The position numbers were made by a program, and so were the translations under genes. Positions 1 through 9,342 of a stretch of DNA of 64,000 nt are shown piece after piece. This DNA is from Bacteroidota bacterium (GTDB lineage Bacteria > Bacteroidota > Rhodothermia > Balneolales > HLUCCA01), in assembly GCA_020832235.1 (NCBI GenBank), contig JAFIEZ010000006.1, positions 62,001-126,000 on the forward strand, read 5' to 3'. The stretch's first letter is position 1. Each line of letters opens with the position of its first letter. Below the pieces are notes generated by a model. That model did no database searches. It was not told the DNA's origin and saw only the letters and a program-made list of their open reading frames with translations.

Positions 1-169
1 CAAGCAAACCGACGTGAATTTCAGCTGGCTGATTTTTATTAAGCATGATGAGTTTATCCCCTTCCAGTACGCAGTTTGCACCTCTGAAATTTCCACGCTC
101 CTTACGTATTCGGTAGCCCAATTGAGATACTATTTCCTCAAACTCTAATAATAGTTTATCTGCTTTCAT
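1..169 (-). CDS. hypothetical protein, N-terminal part only (runs off the left edge)
   Basis: Only the first 56 codons are inside the window. They start at an ATG at 169 with MKADKLLLEFEEIV and continue in frame to base 1. The visible part is charged and soluble-looking, with no signal peptide or membrane segment. It begins 15 bases after the stop of the exported protein at 185-934 on the same strand, so the two are probably co-transcribed. I do not recognise the family, and the missing C-terminal part prevents a call. Confidence 0.5.
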   Translation of the reverse strand, partial: MKADKLLLEFEEIVSQLGYRIRKERGNFRGANCVLEGDKLIMLNKNQPAEIHVGLL

Positions 170-184
170 TAAGGAAGTTCTGAC

Positions 185-934
185 TTAAAATGATACCCCT
201 AATATAAGATTCTGATGAACAGCACGGTAATTAAACTGTGAATCATCAAGGCGATAACGTCTGCTTACAATATCAAAGCCGGCAAATAAACCAATCTGAC
301 CAAAGAGCCTGTCGGCATATAAACGATTGGATAATTGAATATCAGTAGAACTGCCGGAAGATAATCCATAACCGGTTATTGAAAAAGCGTAGCCCGCAAG
401 TCCCTGTGCGGTGAAGCGCGTTCGCTGAGATAACCTTGCATTAATCTGTAGCCCACTTCGAATACCTAGATTATTTTGTCTGAATTCATCACTATTGTTC
501 AGAATACGTCGATTTCTGGCCAATACATACTCGGTTGAAAGAGCCAGGGGAATAATTACATTGAAGTGTGATCCGGGTACCAAAATAAACCCACTATTTA
601 ATGCCGCACCTAACTCGGAGTAAATATTATCCTGCTCACCAAGTCCCCTACCGTAAATACCGTAGACCGAAAACCCTCCAAGATCTAATCGTCCGTGGAA
701 CAACGGAGCACTAAACGTGAAATCGTTTGAAGTTCCAATATTCTCTGCCGGACCTCTGTAACTAAAATCCACAAAAGATACACCTGCACTAATTCCAGAT
801 GTCGGTGTGGTTATTCGTTGTGGTTGTGCTTGAACTGAAAACATTTGTGCCTCCGCAACCGAACTTAGCACAAACAAATACGCTACAAGCAGCAATGAGA
901 TTTTTTTAGTTAACATGAGATATAATTTTAACAT
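185..934 (-). CDS. exported hypothetical protein, probably a small outer-membrane beta-barrel
   Basis: The product has 249 residues and begins with a clear Sec signal: Lys-Lys, a hydrophobic core, then a VAEAQ cleavage region near residue 29. The rest alternates polar and hydrophobic residues with many Gly, Tyr, Phe and Arg. It ends LILGVSF with a terminal Phe, as in outer-membrane barrels, so a 10-12 strand barrel is an inference. A second in-frame ATG at 916 gives a more typical signal peptide and may be the true start. No catalytic motif is visible. It lies head-to-head with the glutathione peroxidase gene. Confidence 0.65.
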   Translation of the reverse strand: MLKLYLMLTKKISLLLVAYLFVLSSVAEAQMFSVQAQPQRITTPTSGISAGVSFVDFSYRGPAENIGTSNDFTFSAPLFHGRLDLGGFSVYGIYGRGLGEQDNIYSELGAALNSGFILVPGSHFNVIIPLALSTEYVLARNRRILNNSDEFRQNNLGIRSGLQINARLSQRTRFTAQGLAGYAFSITGYGLSSGSSTDIQLSNRLYADRLFGQIGLFAGFDIVSRRYRLDDSQFNYRAVHQNLILGVSF

Positions 935-996
935 AAAGGAACGTTGTTAACGCGAAATGGATTTTAATTAAACAACCGCAACCTCTCAGGAAAGAT

Positions 997-1548
997 ATGA
1001 AAGTCATAATAACACTTATTACAGTATTAACATTCATGATGCCTTTAACGTCTGACGTAGCTACAAATTTGCATGATTTTAAAGTACGCGATATTCGCGG
1101 TAATGAAATAGAACTATCTCAGTTCAAAGGTCAGGTTGTAATGGTGGTGAATACGGCCTCGAAATGTGGTTTTACCGGTCAATATGAGGAGTTACAGTCC
1201 TTATATAGCGCGTATAGAGACAAAGGATTAGTCATTTTAGGTTTCCCGTCTGGTAACTTTGCAGGTCAGGAATTTGAGTCGGAAGAAGAGGTCGCGCAGT
1301 TTTGTCAGGTTAATTATGGTGTTGAATTCCCCATGTTCTCTATAACGGAAGTAAAGGGTTCAAATCAACATCCCTTATTTAGTTTTCTAACCACGGCAGA
1401 CAATCAGGATTTTACTGGCGACATTAATTGGAACTTCGAAAAATTCATTATTGACAAGGAAGGAGAGCTGGTAAGACGCTTCCGTTCCAGAACAACCCCA
1501 AAAAGTGCAGAAATTTTACAAACATTGGAAACTTTACTGCAACAATAG
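997..1548 (+). CDS. glutathione peroxidase family protein (Cys-type, exported)
   Basis: The 183-residue product is a thioredoxin-fold peroxidase that reduces H2O2 or lipid peroxides. Residues 1 to about 19 are hydrophobic and look like a signal peptide, so it probably acts in the periplasm. The family signature NTASKCGFTGQY places the peroxidatic Cys at 57. The WNFEKFIID block near the C-terminus supplies the conserved Trp, and a Cys in the FCQVNYG block is at the position of the resolving Cys of thioredoxin-dependent members. The usual GFPCNQF motif reads GFPSGNF, so that intermediate Cys is absent. Cys instead of selenocysteine argues for thioredoxin as the reductant. Confidence 0.9.
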   Translation: MKVIITLITVLTFMMPLTSDVATNLHDFKVRDIRGNEIELSQFKGQVVMVVNTASKCGFTGQYEELQSLYSAYRDKGLVILGFPSGNFAGQEFESEEEVAQFCQVNYGVEFPMFSITEVKGSNQHPLFSFLTTADNQDFTGDINWNFEKFIIDKEGELVRRFRSRTTPKSAEILQTLETLLQQ

Positions 1549-1588
1549 CGGTTAAGAGTAGAATATTTATCCCATCACCATCCACTAC

Positions 1589-1626
1589 AAAGGATTGCAT
1601 CTGATCGGTGCTATCCTTTTTTTTTT
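1589..1626 (+). terminator. Rho-independent terminator of the glutathione peroxidase gene
   Basis: An AGGAT-T-GCA arm pairs with TGC-T-ATCCT across a short loop, with one T-T mismatch. A run of ten T follows directly. It lies 40 bases after the peroxidase stop codon. Confidence 0.8.
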
Positions 1627-1808
1627 GCCTTTTTTACTGGCTTGACCGCAATACCATCGATTAGCTTTCAATACCGGGTACAATCGGATTGATAGGTTTT
1701 GATCCCCCTGTGTTTTAACGCATATCTCTTTACTGCCTCTAAACTAGACTTGCAAGAACCTGATTGCTAATGATAAATCAAAGAGGTAACCTATTAACCC
1801 AGGCCTGG

Positions 1809-2192
1809 TCAGTTCAGCAAGTGTGACTTAAGCAAAAACCGGGGGATGGTTACTTTTAGAGAGCTTCCATCGTCTTTTTGCATGAGATAATACCCCTCCA
1901 TACTCCCCTCAAATGACTTCAGAACACAGTAACTATTGTAACTGTGCGACTCGCCAGGCTGAATCAGTGGTTGTTTACCTACCACACCATCCCCGTGCAC
2001 CTCATGGGTTTCACCATTAGAGTCGTTGATATACCATTGTCGCCGGAGTAACTGCACGGGTTCAAGACCCATATTTTCAATGGTAATAAAATAGGCGAAA
2101 ACGTAACGACCGGTAACCAGGTCAGACTCCTGCTCTATAAAAACAGGCTTCACTATAACGCGTATATCGTGTGTTATTTCGGCAAAAATCAT
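1809..2192 (-). CDS. apaG: ApaG domain protein (DUF525)
   Basis: The 127-residue product matches the ApaG family over its whole length, which is about 125 residues in E. coli. A beta-sandwich core has the typical FAYFITIENMG block, LLRRQWYI, VHGDGVVGKQP and a Pro-Gly-Glu turn followed by YNSYC. ApaG was linked genetically to Co2+/Mg2+ sensitivity and diadenosine tetraphosphate levels, and related domains occur in F-box proteins. Its molecular role is not settled. The gene stands alone on the minus strand, downstream of the repeat region that follows metH. Confidence 0.93.
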   Translation of the reverse strand: MIFAEITHDIRVIVKPVFIEQESDLVTGRYVFAYFITIENMGLEPVQLLRRQWYINDSNGETHEVHGDGVVGKQPLIQPGESHSYNSYCVLKSFEGSMEGYYLMQKDDGSSLKVTIPRFLLKSHLLN

Positions 2193-2583
2193 GGCATTAG
2201 TGATTTAGTGGGCAGTATTACCTAGCATACGCTGATGTTATAGTACTATTTATCGGTCAAAATGTCGAATAAATAATTGTTGTTTGAATACCACCCAAAT
2301 TTTAAACAACATCAAGTGCAATCGGTATGCAGCCTATACTGACTGTAATTAGCGGAACAAATTCGCTAATCGGATCGGAGCCAGCGGTTATGCAAAAACT
2401 ATTCGCACTATACTGGCTGCAATTTACGCCCCCCATAACGCTAATCGGATCGGAGCCAGCGGTGGGCACATGGTGCGTATTCTACGCTTGATAAAAGACC
2501 AACCCCATTAACGCAAGTCGGCCCGGCGGTCGCATAGCACGCATTCTACGCTGACTACCATAGCAAATGCTACCTGAACCGAA
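2193..2583. other. 391-bp intergenic region between apaG and metH
   Basis: It lies downstream of metH and upstream of apaG, both on the minus strand. It has no convincing ORF. Its metH-proximal two thirds is a degenerate tandem repeat, listed separately. The apaG-proximal part is A+T-rich and would carry the apaG promoter. Confidence 0.6.
2325..2562. repeat. degenerate tandem repeat, about four units of 64-75 bp
   Basis: A 25-bp segment at 2364-2388, starting CGCTAATCGGATCGG, recurs without change at 2439-2463, exactly 75 bp later. A decayed copy is at 2511-2530. A second shared block recurs four times: around 2333 (CTATACTGA), 2408 (CTATACTGG), 2480 (TTCTACGCT) and 2544 (TTCTACGCTG). The array therefore looks like 3-4 diverged units. 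There is no ORF across it and it is not a CRISPR, because the spacers resemble each other and the repeats decay. Confidence 0.75.
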
Positions 2584-5500
2584 TTAACCGTGCGGTACAC
2601 CGCATGCGCATTTCACACCCTCTTTCGGATTGGCAGCCGTTCCGTCATAGCCCAAAATAGGCGACAACCATCGTTCCAGAACATCCAACGGCATTCCCTT
2701 TCGGATGTGATAATCACGTACCTGATCGCGGTCGATGTCGCCCAAACGGAAATAAGCGGCCTCCGGATGCGCAAAGTACAGTCCACAAACCGATGCAGCC
2801 GGACTCATCGCCATACTTTCGGTCAGCGAAACGCCCGTAATCTCCGTGGCATTGAGCAAGTCGAACAAGGCCGGCTTCTCACTATGATCCGGATTAGCAG
2901 GATAGCCCGGCGCCGGACGAATCCCACGATACCCCTCTTTAATCAGCTCTTCGTTGGTAAGCTTCTCCGTAGGCGCATAACCCCAGATGGAGGTTCTCAC
3001 CCGCTCGTGCAGATATTCGGCAAAGGCTTCGGCAAGGCGGTCGGCCAACGCCTTAACCATGATGGCGTTGTAATCGTCATGTTCCCGCGCAAATTCTTCC
3101 AGAATTCCTTCAATGCCCAATCCCGTAGTAACAGCAAATCCACCTATATAATCTGGCTTTCCACTGCTTACCGGCGCAACGTAATCGGCGATACAGCGAT
3201 TGGGCTGTCCCTCCCGCTTTTCTGTCTGTTGCCGCAGCATATGCAGCGTAGTACGGATTTCAGTGCGCGTATCGTCGGTATAAACATGGATGTCGTCACC
3301 CTCGGCATTGGCCGGAAAAATTCCGCATACAGCCTTTGCCGCAAGCAGTTTCTCGTTAATTACACGATCCAACAGACGATTGGCATCATCAAATAATCGG
3401 CGCGCTTCCACCCCAACTGTTTTATCCTCCAAAATCGCCGGATACTTGCCTGTAAGCTGCCAGGTAATGAAGAACGGTGTCCAGTCGATGTAAGGACGCA
3501 ACGTAGCGAGAGGGAGGTCCTCAATCACGGTCAAGCCCGGCTTTAGGGGTGCATCCACCTCAAAAGCATCCCAATCTAATTGAACGCGGTTTTCCCGCGC
3601 TTTTTCCAGCGGCAACATCTTTCGGGTTTGCTTGCGACGGCTGTGGTCATCGCGCACCTGATCATACTCGGCGAGGATCTCGGCGGCATAGCTTTCGCGG
3701 GTATCGTCAGATATCAACTTACTCACCACCGGTACACTGCGGGATGCATCCAGAACATGCACTGTTGTGCCGCTATATTCGGGCGCAATTTTCACGGCCG
3801 TATGCACGCGGGATGTAGTCGCGCCGCCAATGAGCAGGGGTAGCTTGAGTCCCTGCCGCTCCATTTCGCGGGCAAAATCCACCATTTCGTCAAGGGACGG
3901 GGTAATGAGTCCGCTCAGACCAATAACATCAACCTTGTGCTCAATGGCAGCATCAATAATTTTGTCGCGAGGCACCATCACACCAAGATCAATGACCTCA
4001 TAGTTATTACAGGCCAGCACTACACCCACGATGTTCTTGCCGATATCGTGCACATCGCCCTTAACCGTTGCCAGCAAAACCTTGGCCTGGGCGCGTGTAT
4101 CTTTGTTTTTGGCTTTTTCGGCTTCGATGTAGGGAATGAGATAAGCGACGGCTTTTTTCATAACCCGGGCGCTTTTCACCACCTGAGGCAGAAACATCTT
4201 GCCGGCGCCGAACAAGTCTCCCACCACATTCATACCGTCCATGAGGGGACCTTCAATCACATGCAGGGGTTCAGCGGCCTGAAGCCGGGCCTCTTCGGTG
4301 TCTACCTCAATAAAATCTACGATGCCTTTCACAAGAGCATGGGCGAGGCGTTCGTTAACGGGCAAACTGCGCCAGGCATCAATTTTTGCCTCTACTTTGT
4401 CACTTTGTTTAACGGATTCGGCGAAGTCGATGAGCCGCTCGGTGGCATCGTTACGTCGATTCAACAGTACATCCTCCACAAGCTCGAGAAGCTTGGGATC
4501 GATTTCATCGTAAACCTCGATCTGACCGGCATTCACAATGCCCATGTCTAGTCCGGCGCGAATGGCATGATACAGAAAAGCCGTGTGCATCGCTTCGCGA
4601 ACCGCATTATTGCCGCGGAATGAGAAGGAAATATTACTCACCCCACCGCTTACTTTAGCCAGCGGGAGGTTAGCTTTAATCCACTGCGTTGCGCGGATGA
4701 AGTCCACCGCGTAGTTGTTGTGCTCTTCGATGCCGGTGGCAACGGTGAGAATATTGGGATCAAAGATGATGTCCTGAGGAGGGAACCCGATCTGCTCGGT
4801 GAGTATTCGGTAAGCACGCTCGCAAATTTCGATACGGCGTTCGTAGGAGTCGGCCTGCCCTTCTTCGTCGAATGCCATTACAATGACCGCCGCGCCATAA
4901 CTTCGGATGGTTCGGGCTTGTTTGATGAAGGCCTCCTCACCTTCTTTCATAGAAATGGAGTTTACAATACATTTCCCCTGAACGCATTTGAGTCCGGCCT
5001 CGAGCACCGACCATTTGGAGGAGTCAATCATGACCGGAACACGGCTGATGTCGGGCTCGGCTGCGAGCAGGTTCAGAAACCTGACCATGGCCGCTTCGGA
5101 ATCGAGCATGCCCTCATCCATGTTAATGTCGATGATTTGCGCGCCATTTTCAACCTGCTGACGGGCGACGCGCAGGCCGCCATCGAAATCATCGTTTAAG
5201 ATGAGCTTGGCGAATACACTGGACCCGGTTACATTCGTGCGTTCCCCAACATTTATAAAATTCGTTTCCGGGCGCACTACCAACGGCTCGAGTCCACTTA
5301 GCCGCAGATAGGGTTCGGTATCAGGTAGCTGCCGGGGTGGCAGATCGGCCACGCTTTCGGCAATGGCTTTGATATGCTCGGGACGGGTTCCGCAGCACCC
5401 TCCCACGATATTCAAAAAACCGGATTGACCATAATCACGCGTCTGCTCGGCCATAAATTCGGGCGACTCGTCGTACCCACCGAACTCATTGGGTAATCCA

Positions 5501-6315
5501 GCGTTCGGATACAGACTCACATAGCATGTGGCTACCCTCGAAAGCTCTTGAATAAACGGCCGCATCTGCTTGGAGCCCAATGCACAGTTTAGTCCAACGC
5601 TAAGCAGATTCGGCATGTGCGATACCGAAATCCAAAAGGCCTCGGTGGTCTGACCCGACAGCGTTCTGCCGCTCGCATCTACGATTGTACCCGAAATCAT
5701 AACCGGTAATTCGGTACCCGACTCCTGTATGGCATACAATGCGGCCTTGGCATTGAGGGTGTCGAAAACGGTTTCAACGAGAATGAGATCAACGCCACCG
5801 TCAATGAGTCCGCGGATCTGCTCGCGATAGGCTTCAACCACTTCATCGAAGGTTACGGCGCGGTAACCGGGATCATTCACATCGGGGGAAAGCGAAAGGG
5901 TTCGGTTTGTGGGACCGATAGCACCGGCAACGAATCGGGGTCTGGACGGGTTTTTCGCCGTGATGGCATCCGCTGCTTGTCGCGCCAGTTGTGCGGAAGC
6001 CACGTTTAGTTCATAGGTAAGGTCGATCTGGTCATAATCGGCCAGTGATATCGGATTCGCATTGAACGTGTTCGTTTCAAGAATATCCGCACCGGCTTCC
6101 AGAAACTTGGTGTGGATTTCGCGAATAATCTGGGGTTGCGTGAGGCTCAGTAAATCATTGTTGCCCTTGAGATCGGAGGGATGATTTTTAAACCGGTCGC
6201 CACGGTAATCTTCTTCTGTTAAACTGTACGATTGAATCATGGTACCCATGGCACCATCGATTACCAATATGCGCTTCTCCAATTCTTTCTGAATCGGATG
6301 TTGATCAAATTTCAT
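2584..6315 (-). CDS. metH: cobalamin-dependent methionine synthase
   Basis: This is a full-length enzyme of 1243 residues (E. coli MetH has 1227). It transfers the methyl group of 5-methyltetrahydrofolate to homocysteine through methylcobalamin. Four modules are visible in order. The first is a homocysteine domain starting VIDGAMGTM, with zinc ligands in GLNCALG and GGCCGT. Next is a pterin-binding domain from about residue 355 ([12 protein letters not shown]). The cap and B12 domains follow, with the cobalt-ligand motif [11 protein letters not shown]. Last is the SAM-binding activation domain with [10 protein letters not shown] and RPAPGYPA. All essential motifs are present. No cobalamin riboswitch is seen in the 138 bp upstream. 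Coding G+C looks higher than in the neighbours. Confidence 0.98.
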   Translation of the reverse strand: MKFDQHPIQKELEKRILVIDGAMGTMIQSYSLTEEDYRGDRFKNHPSDLKGNNDLLSLTQPQIIREIHTKFLEAGADILETNTFNANPISLADYDQIDLTYELNVASAQLARQAADAITAKNPSRPRFVAGAIGPTNRTLSLSPDVNDPGYRAVTFDEVVEAYREQIRGLIDGGVDLILVETVFDTLNAKAALYAIQESGTELPVMISGTIVDASGRTLSGQTTEAFWISVSHMPNLLSVGLNCALGSKQMRPFIQELSRVATCYVSLYPNAGLPNEFGGYDESPEFMAEQTRDYGQSGFLNIVGGCCGTRPEHIKAIAESVADLPPRQLPDTEPYLRLSGLEPLVVRPETNFINVGERTNVTGSSVFAKLILNDDFDGGLRVARQQVENGAQIIDINMDEGMLDSEAAMVRFLNLLAAEPDISRVPVMIDSSKWSVLEAGLKCVQGKCIVNSISMKEGEEAFIKQARTIRSYGAAVIVMAFDEEGQADSYERRIEICERAYRILTEQIGFPPQDIIFDPNILTVATGIEEHNNYAVDFIRATQWIKANLPLAKVSGGVSNISFSFRGNNAVREAMHTAFLYHAIRAGLDMGIVNAGQIEVYDEIDPKLLELVEDVLLNRRNDATERLIDFAESVKQSDKVEAKIDAWRSLPVNERLAHALVKGIVDFIEVDTEEARLQAAEPLHVIEGPLMDGMNVVGDLFGAGKMFLPQVVKSARVMKKAVAYLIPYIEAEKAKNKDTRAQAKVLLATVKGDVHDIGKNIVGVVLACNNYEVIDLGVMVPRDKIIDAAIEHKVDVIGLSGLITPSLDEMVDFAREMERQGLKLPLLIGGATTSRVHTAVKIAPEYSGTTVHVLDASRSVPVVSKLISDDTRESYAAEILAEYDQVRDDHSRRKQTRKMLPLEKARENRVQLDWDAFEVDAPLKPGLTVIEDLPLATLRPYIDWTPFFITWQLTGKYPAILEDKTVGVEARRLFDDANRLLDRVINEKLLAAKAVCGIFPANAEGDDIHVYTDDTRTEIRTTLHMLRQQTEKREGQPNRCIADYVAPVSSGKPDYIGGFAVTTGLGIEGILEEFAREHDDYNAIMVKALADRLAEAFAEYLHERVRTSIWGYAPTEKLTNEELIKEGYRGIRPAPGYPANPDHSEKPALFDLLNATEITGVSLTESMAMSPAASVCGLYFAHPEAAYFRLGDIDRDQVRDYHIRKGMPLDVLERWLSPILGYDGTAANPKEGVKCACGVPHG

Positions 6316-6453
6316 TCGCTTTATTTACTTGTATTGAAAGACGGATTTACCTTTAGTTCTTACGCCAAACACATCTTAATGTAATGTTGACAAGAGTTCT
6401 CACTGGTAAAATGAGGCCGGTAAAGACCTACAAAAATACGGAAATAAGCTTGT

Positions 6454-7068
6454 TTATTCATCATTTAGGGGCTTATTAGGTTCTGATCGAATGGCATCCA
6501 TCAAAAACATGGGCGGAATATTAAATAAGTAACTCTCGGTGTCGAGATTGCCAAAAACATTTTCAATGGTATCTTTCATGAGCCATGACGCCTGATAAGC
6601 CATGAAATGACCACCGTTTTTAAGGTTTTCCTTTGTTTTCACAACCAGCTTTTCTCTGATATCAGACTTTAAAAATGAGAACGGAATGCCAGAAAGCACA
6701 TAATCTGCAAGTGGTAGATCTGCCTGTTCCCGAACTTGAGTAACCAATTCTGCACTTTCCTCCGATATAATCATGCGTTCGTCGGCGTGTTTTCGCAACA
6801 TCGCCGCTAAATCACTATTCGTTTCAAACGCCAATAAACGAGAGCCCGACGACATCCGTTTCATCATTTCGAAGGTAAATACCCCCGTTCCTGCACCATA
6901 CTCAATAACAACAACATCCCTGCTGAAATCCATCCTGTCGCATATTTTATTGACCACATTAGCAGATGTTGGTGTAACAGAAGCTACATTTTTGTCTTTT
7001 AAAAAACTCTTTACATAGGCCATGGTATGGTCCAGAGCCGTTGGCGAAGTATTTTTTTTCTTACCCAT
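6454..7068 (-). CDS. class I SAM-dependent methyltransferase (phospholipid N-methyltransferase / rRNA dimethylase-like)
   Basis: The product has 204 residues. The SAM-binding loop EYGAGTGVFT is at residues 56-65, an acidic motif II follows (AFETN), and LSGIPFSFL at 125-133 is at the position of the N-methylase motif IV. This layout resembles PmtA-type phosphatidylethanolamine N-methyltransferases and KsgA-like enzymes, but the substrate cannot be read from sequence. There is no signal or membrane segment. Its ATG overlaps the last 8 bases of uvrB, so it is translated with uvrB in one operon. No functional link between the two is known. Confidence 0.7.
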   Translation of the reverse strand: MGKKKNTSPTALDHTMAYVKSFLKDKNVASVTPTSANVVNKICDRMDFSRDVVVIEYGAGTGVFTFEMMKRMSSGSRLLAFETNSDLAAMLRKHADERMIISEESAELVTQVREQADLPLADYVLSGIPFSFLKSDIREKLVVKTKENLKNGGHFMAYQASWLMKDTIENVFGNLDTESYLFNIPPMFLMDAIRSEPNKPLNDE

Positions 7069-9115
7069 TCATTTCTTTTTTAAGTTTTTCAATCTGGTCT
7101 CGTATTCTGGCAGCTTCCTCAAATTCAAGATTACGGGCCGCTGTCATCATCGCATCCTGCAAATAGTCCAGAAACTTGTCTTTACTTTCGAACACCACTT
7201 CTTTCATTGCGGGATTCGCCTTGTAATGAATTCCATCATCAGCAGCCTGAATTACTTCAATTGGCTGTACACCCTGCATATACTCGTCGTCAAAACTTAC
7301 CGCTTTATTCGATATTAAGTGGGGGTCTACAAGCGGTTTTAGCTCTTTGGTTATCGTCTGCGGTGTAATGCCATGCGCTTTATTGTATTCCCGCTGAATC
7401 TCGCGTCGACGATTGGTTTCGTCGATTACCTTCCTCATGCTTGGGGTAATTTTGTCGGCATACATGATAACCCTGCCGTTTACATTTCGTGCGGCTCTTC
7501 CCGCTATCTGCATCAACGATGTCTCCGATCTCAGAAACCCTTCTTTATCGGCATCCAAAATACCTACGAGTCCAAGTTCCGGAATGTCTATCCCCTCCCG
7601 CAACAGGTTAATGCCAACAAGCACATCAAAATCGCCTCTTCTGTAGCGGAAAAGCACCTCAATTCGTTCGATGGCATCCAGTTCACTGTGCATATAAGCG
7701 GCGCGGATACCCAAATTCTTGAGATATTCGGCTAGCTCCTCACTCATACGCTTGGTAAGCGTGAGCACCAGAATGCGTTGTTTCATCTCAATGCGCTGAC
7801 GAATTTCCTCGATGAGGTCATCAATTTGATTCGCGAGTGGACGCACATCAATCTCGGGTTCCATTAGTCCTGTTGGACGAATAATTTGTTCTACGAAAAT
7901 GCCTTCCGACTGCTCCAGTTCATAGTCGGCAGGTGTTGCACTCACATAAATGGCCTGATTTATCATGGTTTGCCATTCTTCGAAGGTTAACGGACGGTTA
8001 TCCATGGCCGATGGAAGCCTGAAACCGTGTTCAACCAGTGCGAGTTTTCGGGAGCGGTCACCACCGTACATGGCACCAATTTGCGGAACCGTCTGGTGAC
8101 TTTCATCTACAACGAGCAGATAATCTTCGGGGAAATAATCCATCAGGCAGTACGGGCGTTCGCCGGGTTTACGTCCGGCCAGATAACGTGAATAGTTCTC
8201 AATTCCCGAGCAGTAACCGATTTCCTGAATCATATCCAGATCGAAGTGGGTGCGCTGCTCAAGTCGATGCGCCTCCAGAAACTTGTCTTCCGAACGCAGT
8301 ACTTCCAGCCGCCAGACCAGTTCATCGCGGATCTGATTAATAGCCTCTGCAAGACGATCTTTGCTGGTAACGTAGTGGGAGGCCGGATAAATCACGAACT
8401 GATTCACTTTTTCGAGCACTTTACCCGTGTCGGGATCAATCAACAACATCTCTTCAATTTCATCGCCCCAGAATGTAATACGAAGTCCCTGATCACTGTA
8501 AGCGGGATATACATCCACCACATCTCCCCTCACCCGAAAGACAGCTCGCTTGAATTCCACATCGTTACGGGTGTAATGCAACTCAACCAGGTCGTACAGC
8601 AGGGTATTGCGTGGAATCGACATCCCTACATTCAAATTAATGATAAGTTTGGCGTACTCGCTGGGACTTCCGATACCGTAAATGCAGCTCACCGACGATA
8701 CAATGATGACATCCTGCCGTCCCGATAGCAACGAACTTGTTGCCCTCAGCCGCAGTCGCTGAATTTCATCGTTTATGGAAAGATCCTTTTCGATGTATTT
8801 ATCCTGCGAAATGAGATAGGCCTCGGGCTGATAATAGTCGTAGTAGGAGATAAAAAACTCGACGCAGTTATTTGGAAAAAAGTCGCTAAGCTCACGATAT
8901 AATTGGGCGGCAAGCGTTTTGTTGTGACTCATCACCAGGGTTGGCTTGGCGTTTTGCTCAATTACAGAGGCAATAGTTCGGGTTTTGCCCGATCCGGTAA
9001 TCCCGAGCAGGGTCTGATTTTTGTCGCCCCTTTTGAGTCCTGCCGTGAGCTCTTCTATGGCTTTAGGTTGGTCACCAGCGGGCTTAAATGGGGAAATCAA
9101 TTCAAAGTCAGACAT
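7061..9115 (-). CDS. uvrB: excinuclease ABC subunit B
   Basis: UvrB is the damage-verifying helicase-like subunit of nucleotide excision repair. It is loaded by UvrA and then recruits UvrC. The 684-residue protein has Walker A GITGSGKT near residue 39 and the beta-hairpin YYDYYQPEAYL that clamps the damaged strand. It also has helicase motifs (VDESHQTVPQ, LREGIDIPELGLV, QIAGRAARN) and a C-terminal UVR motif (residues about 649-682) that binds UvrC. Length is normal (E. coli 673). uvrA is also in the window, at 31170, but not adjacent. No recognisable LexA box is seen in the 230 bp upstream. Confidence 0.98.
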   Translation of the reverse strand: MSDFELISPFKPAGDQPKAIEELTAGLKRGDKNQTLLGITGSGKTRTIASVIEQNAKPTLVMSHNKTLAAQLYRELSDFFPNNCVEFFISYYDYYQPEAYLISQDKYIEKDLSINDEIQRLRLRATSSLLSGRQDVIIVSSVSCIYGIGSPSEYAKLIINLNVGMSIPRNTLLYDLVELHYTRNDVEFKRAVFRVRGDVVDVYPAYSDQGLRITFWGDEIEEMLLIDPDTGKVLEKVNQFVIYPASHYVTSKDRLAEAINQIRDELVWRLEVLRSEDKFLEAHRLEQRTHFDLDMIQEIGYCSGIENYSRYLAGRKPGERPYCLMDYFPEDYLLVVDESHQTVPQIGAMYGGDRSRKLALVEHGFRLPSAMDNRPLTFEEWQTMINQAIYVSATPADYELEQSEGIFVEQIIRPTGLMEPEIDVRPLANQIDDLIEEIRQRIEMKQRILVLTLTKRMSEELAEYLKNLGIRAAYMHSELDAIERIEVLFRYRRGDFDVLVGINLLREGIDIPELGLVGILDADKEGFLRSETSLMQIAGRAARNVNGRVIMYADKITPSMRKVIDETNRRREIQREYNKAHGITPQTITKELKPLVDPHLISNKAVSFDDEYMQGVQPIEVIQAADDGIHYKANPAMKEVVFESKDKFLDYLQDAMMTAARNLEFEEAARIRDQIEKLKKEMNG

Positions 9116-9342
9116 TGGTGGGGTAAAAAATGGGATTTTATGTAACTTTCAATTCATCACAGTTGCCCAAAAATGGTGTAAAGGGATGTCATGATTCAGC
9201 TTAACAGCAGGCCGATTCCGTCGGATATTGCCACGGTTCTAGGCTGCTGCTTATGTATGTTCATTGCTAACGCGACCATGTCGGATGTCGTTCGTGGCAT
9301 TACACCATCGAACTGCAACAACCTCTTAAAATAACGGAAATC

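Noticed and set aside
2325-2562. CRISPR array
   Set aside because: The units are long, decayed and include similar spacers. There are only two exact copies and no cas genes in the window.
2590-5199. Several long open frames on the plus strand across metH
   Set aside because: They are antisense shadows of a well-supported gene with all its motifs, and none has a family-like sequence or its own ribosome site.
6316-6453. Cobalamin riboswitch before metH
   Set aside because: The gap between the metH start and the next gene is only 138 bp and no B12-box sequence or typical stem set is visible.
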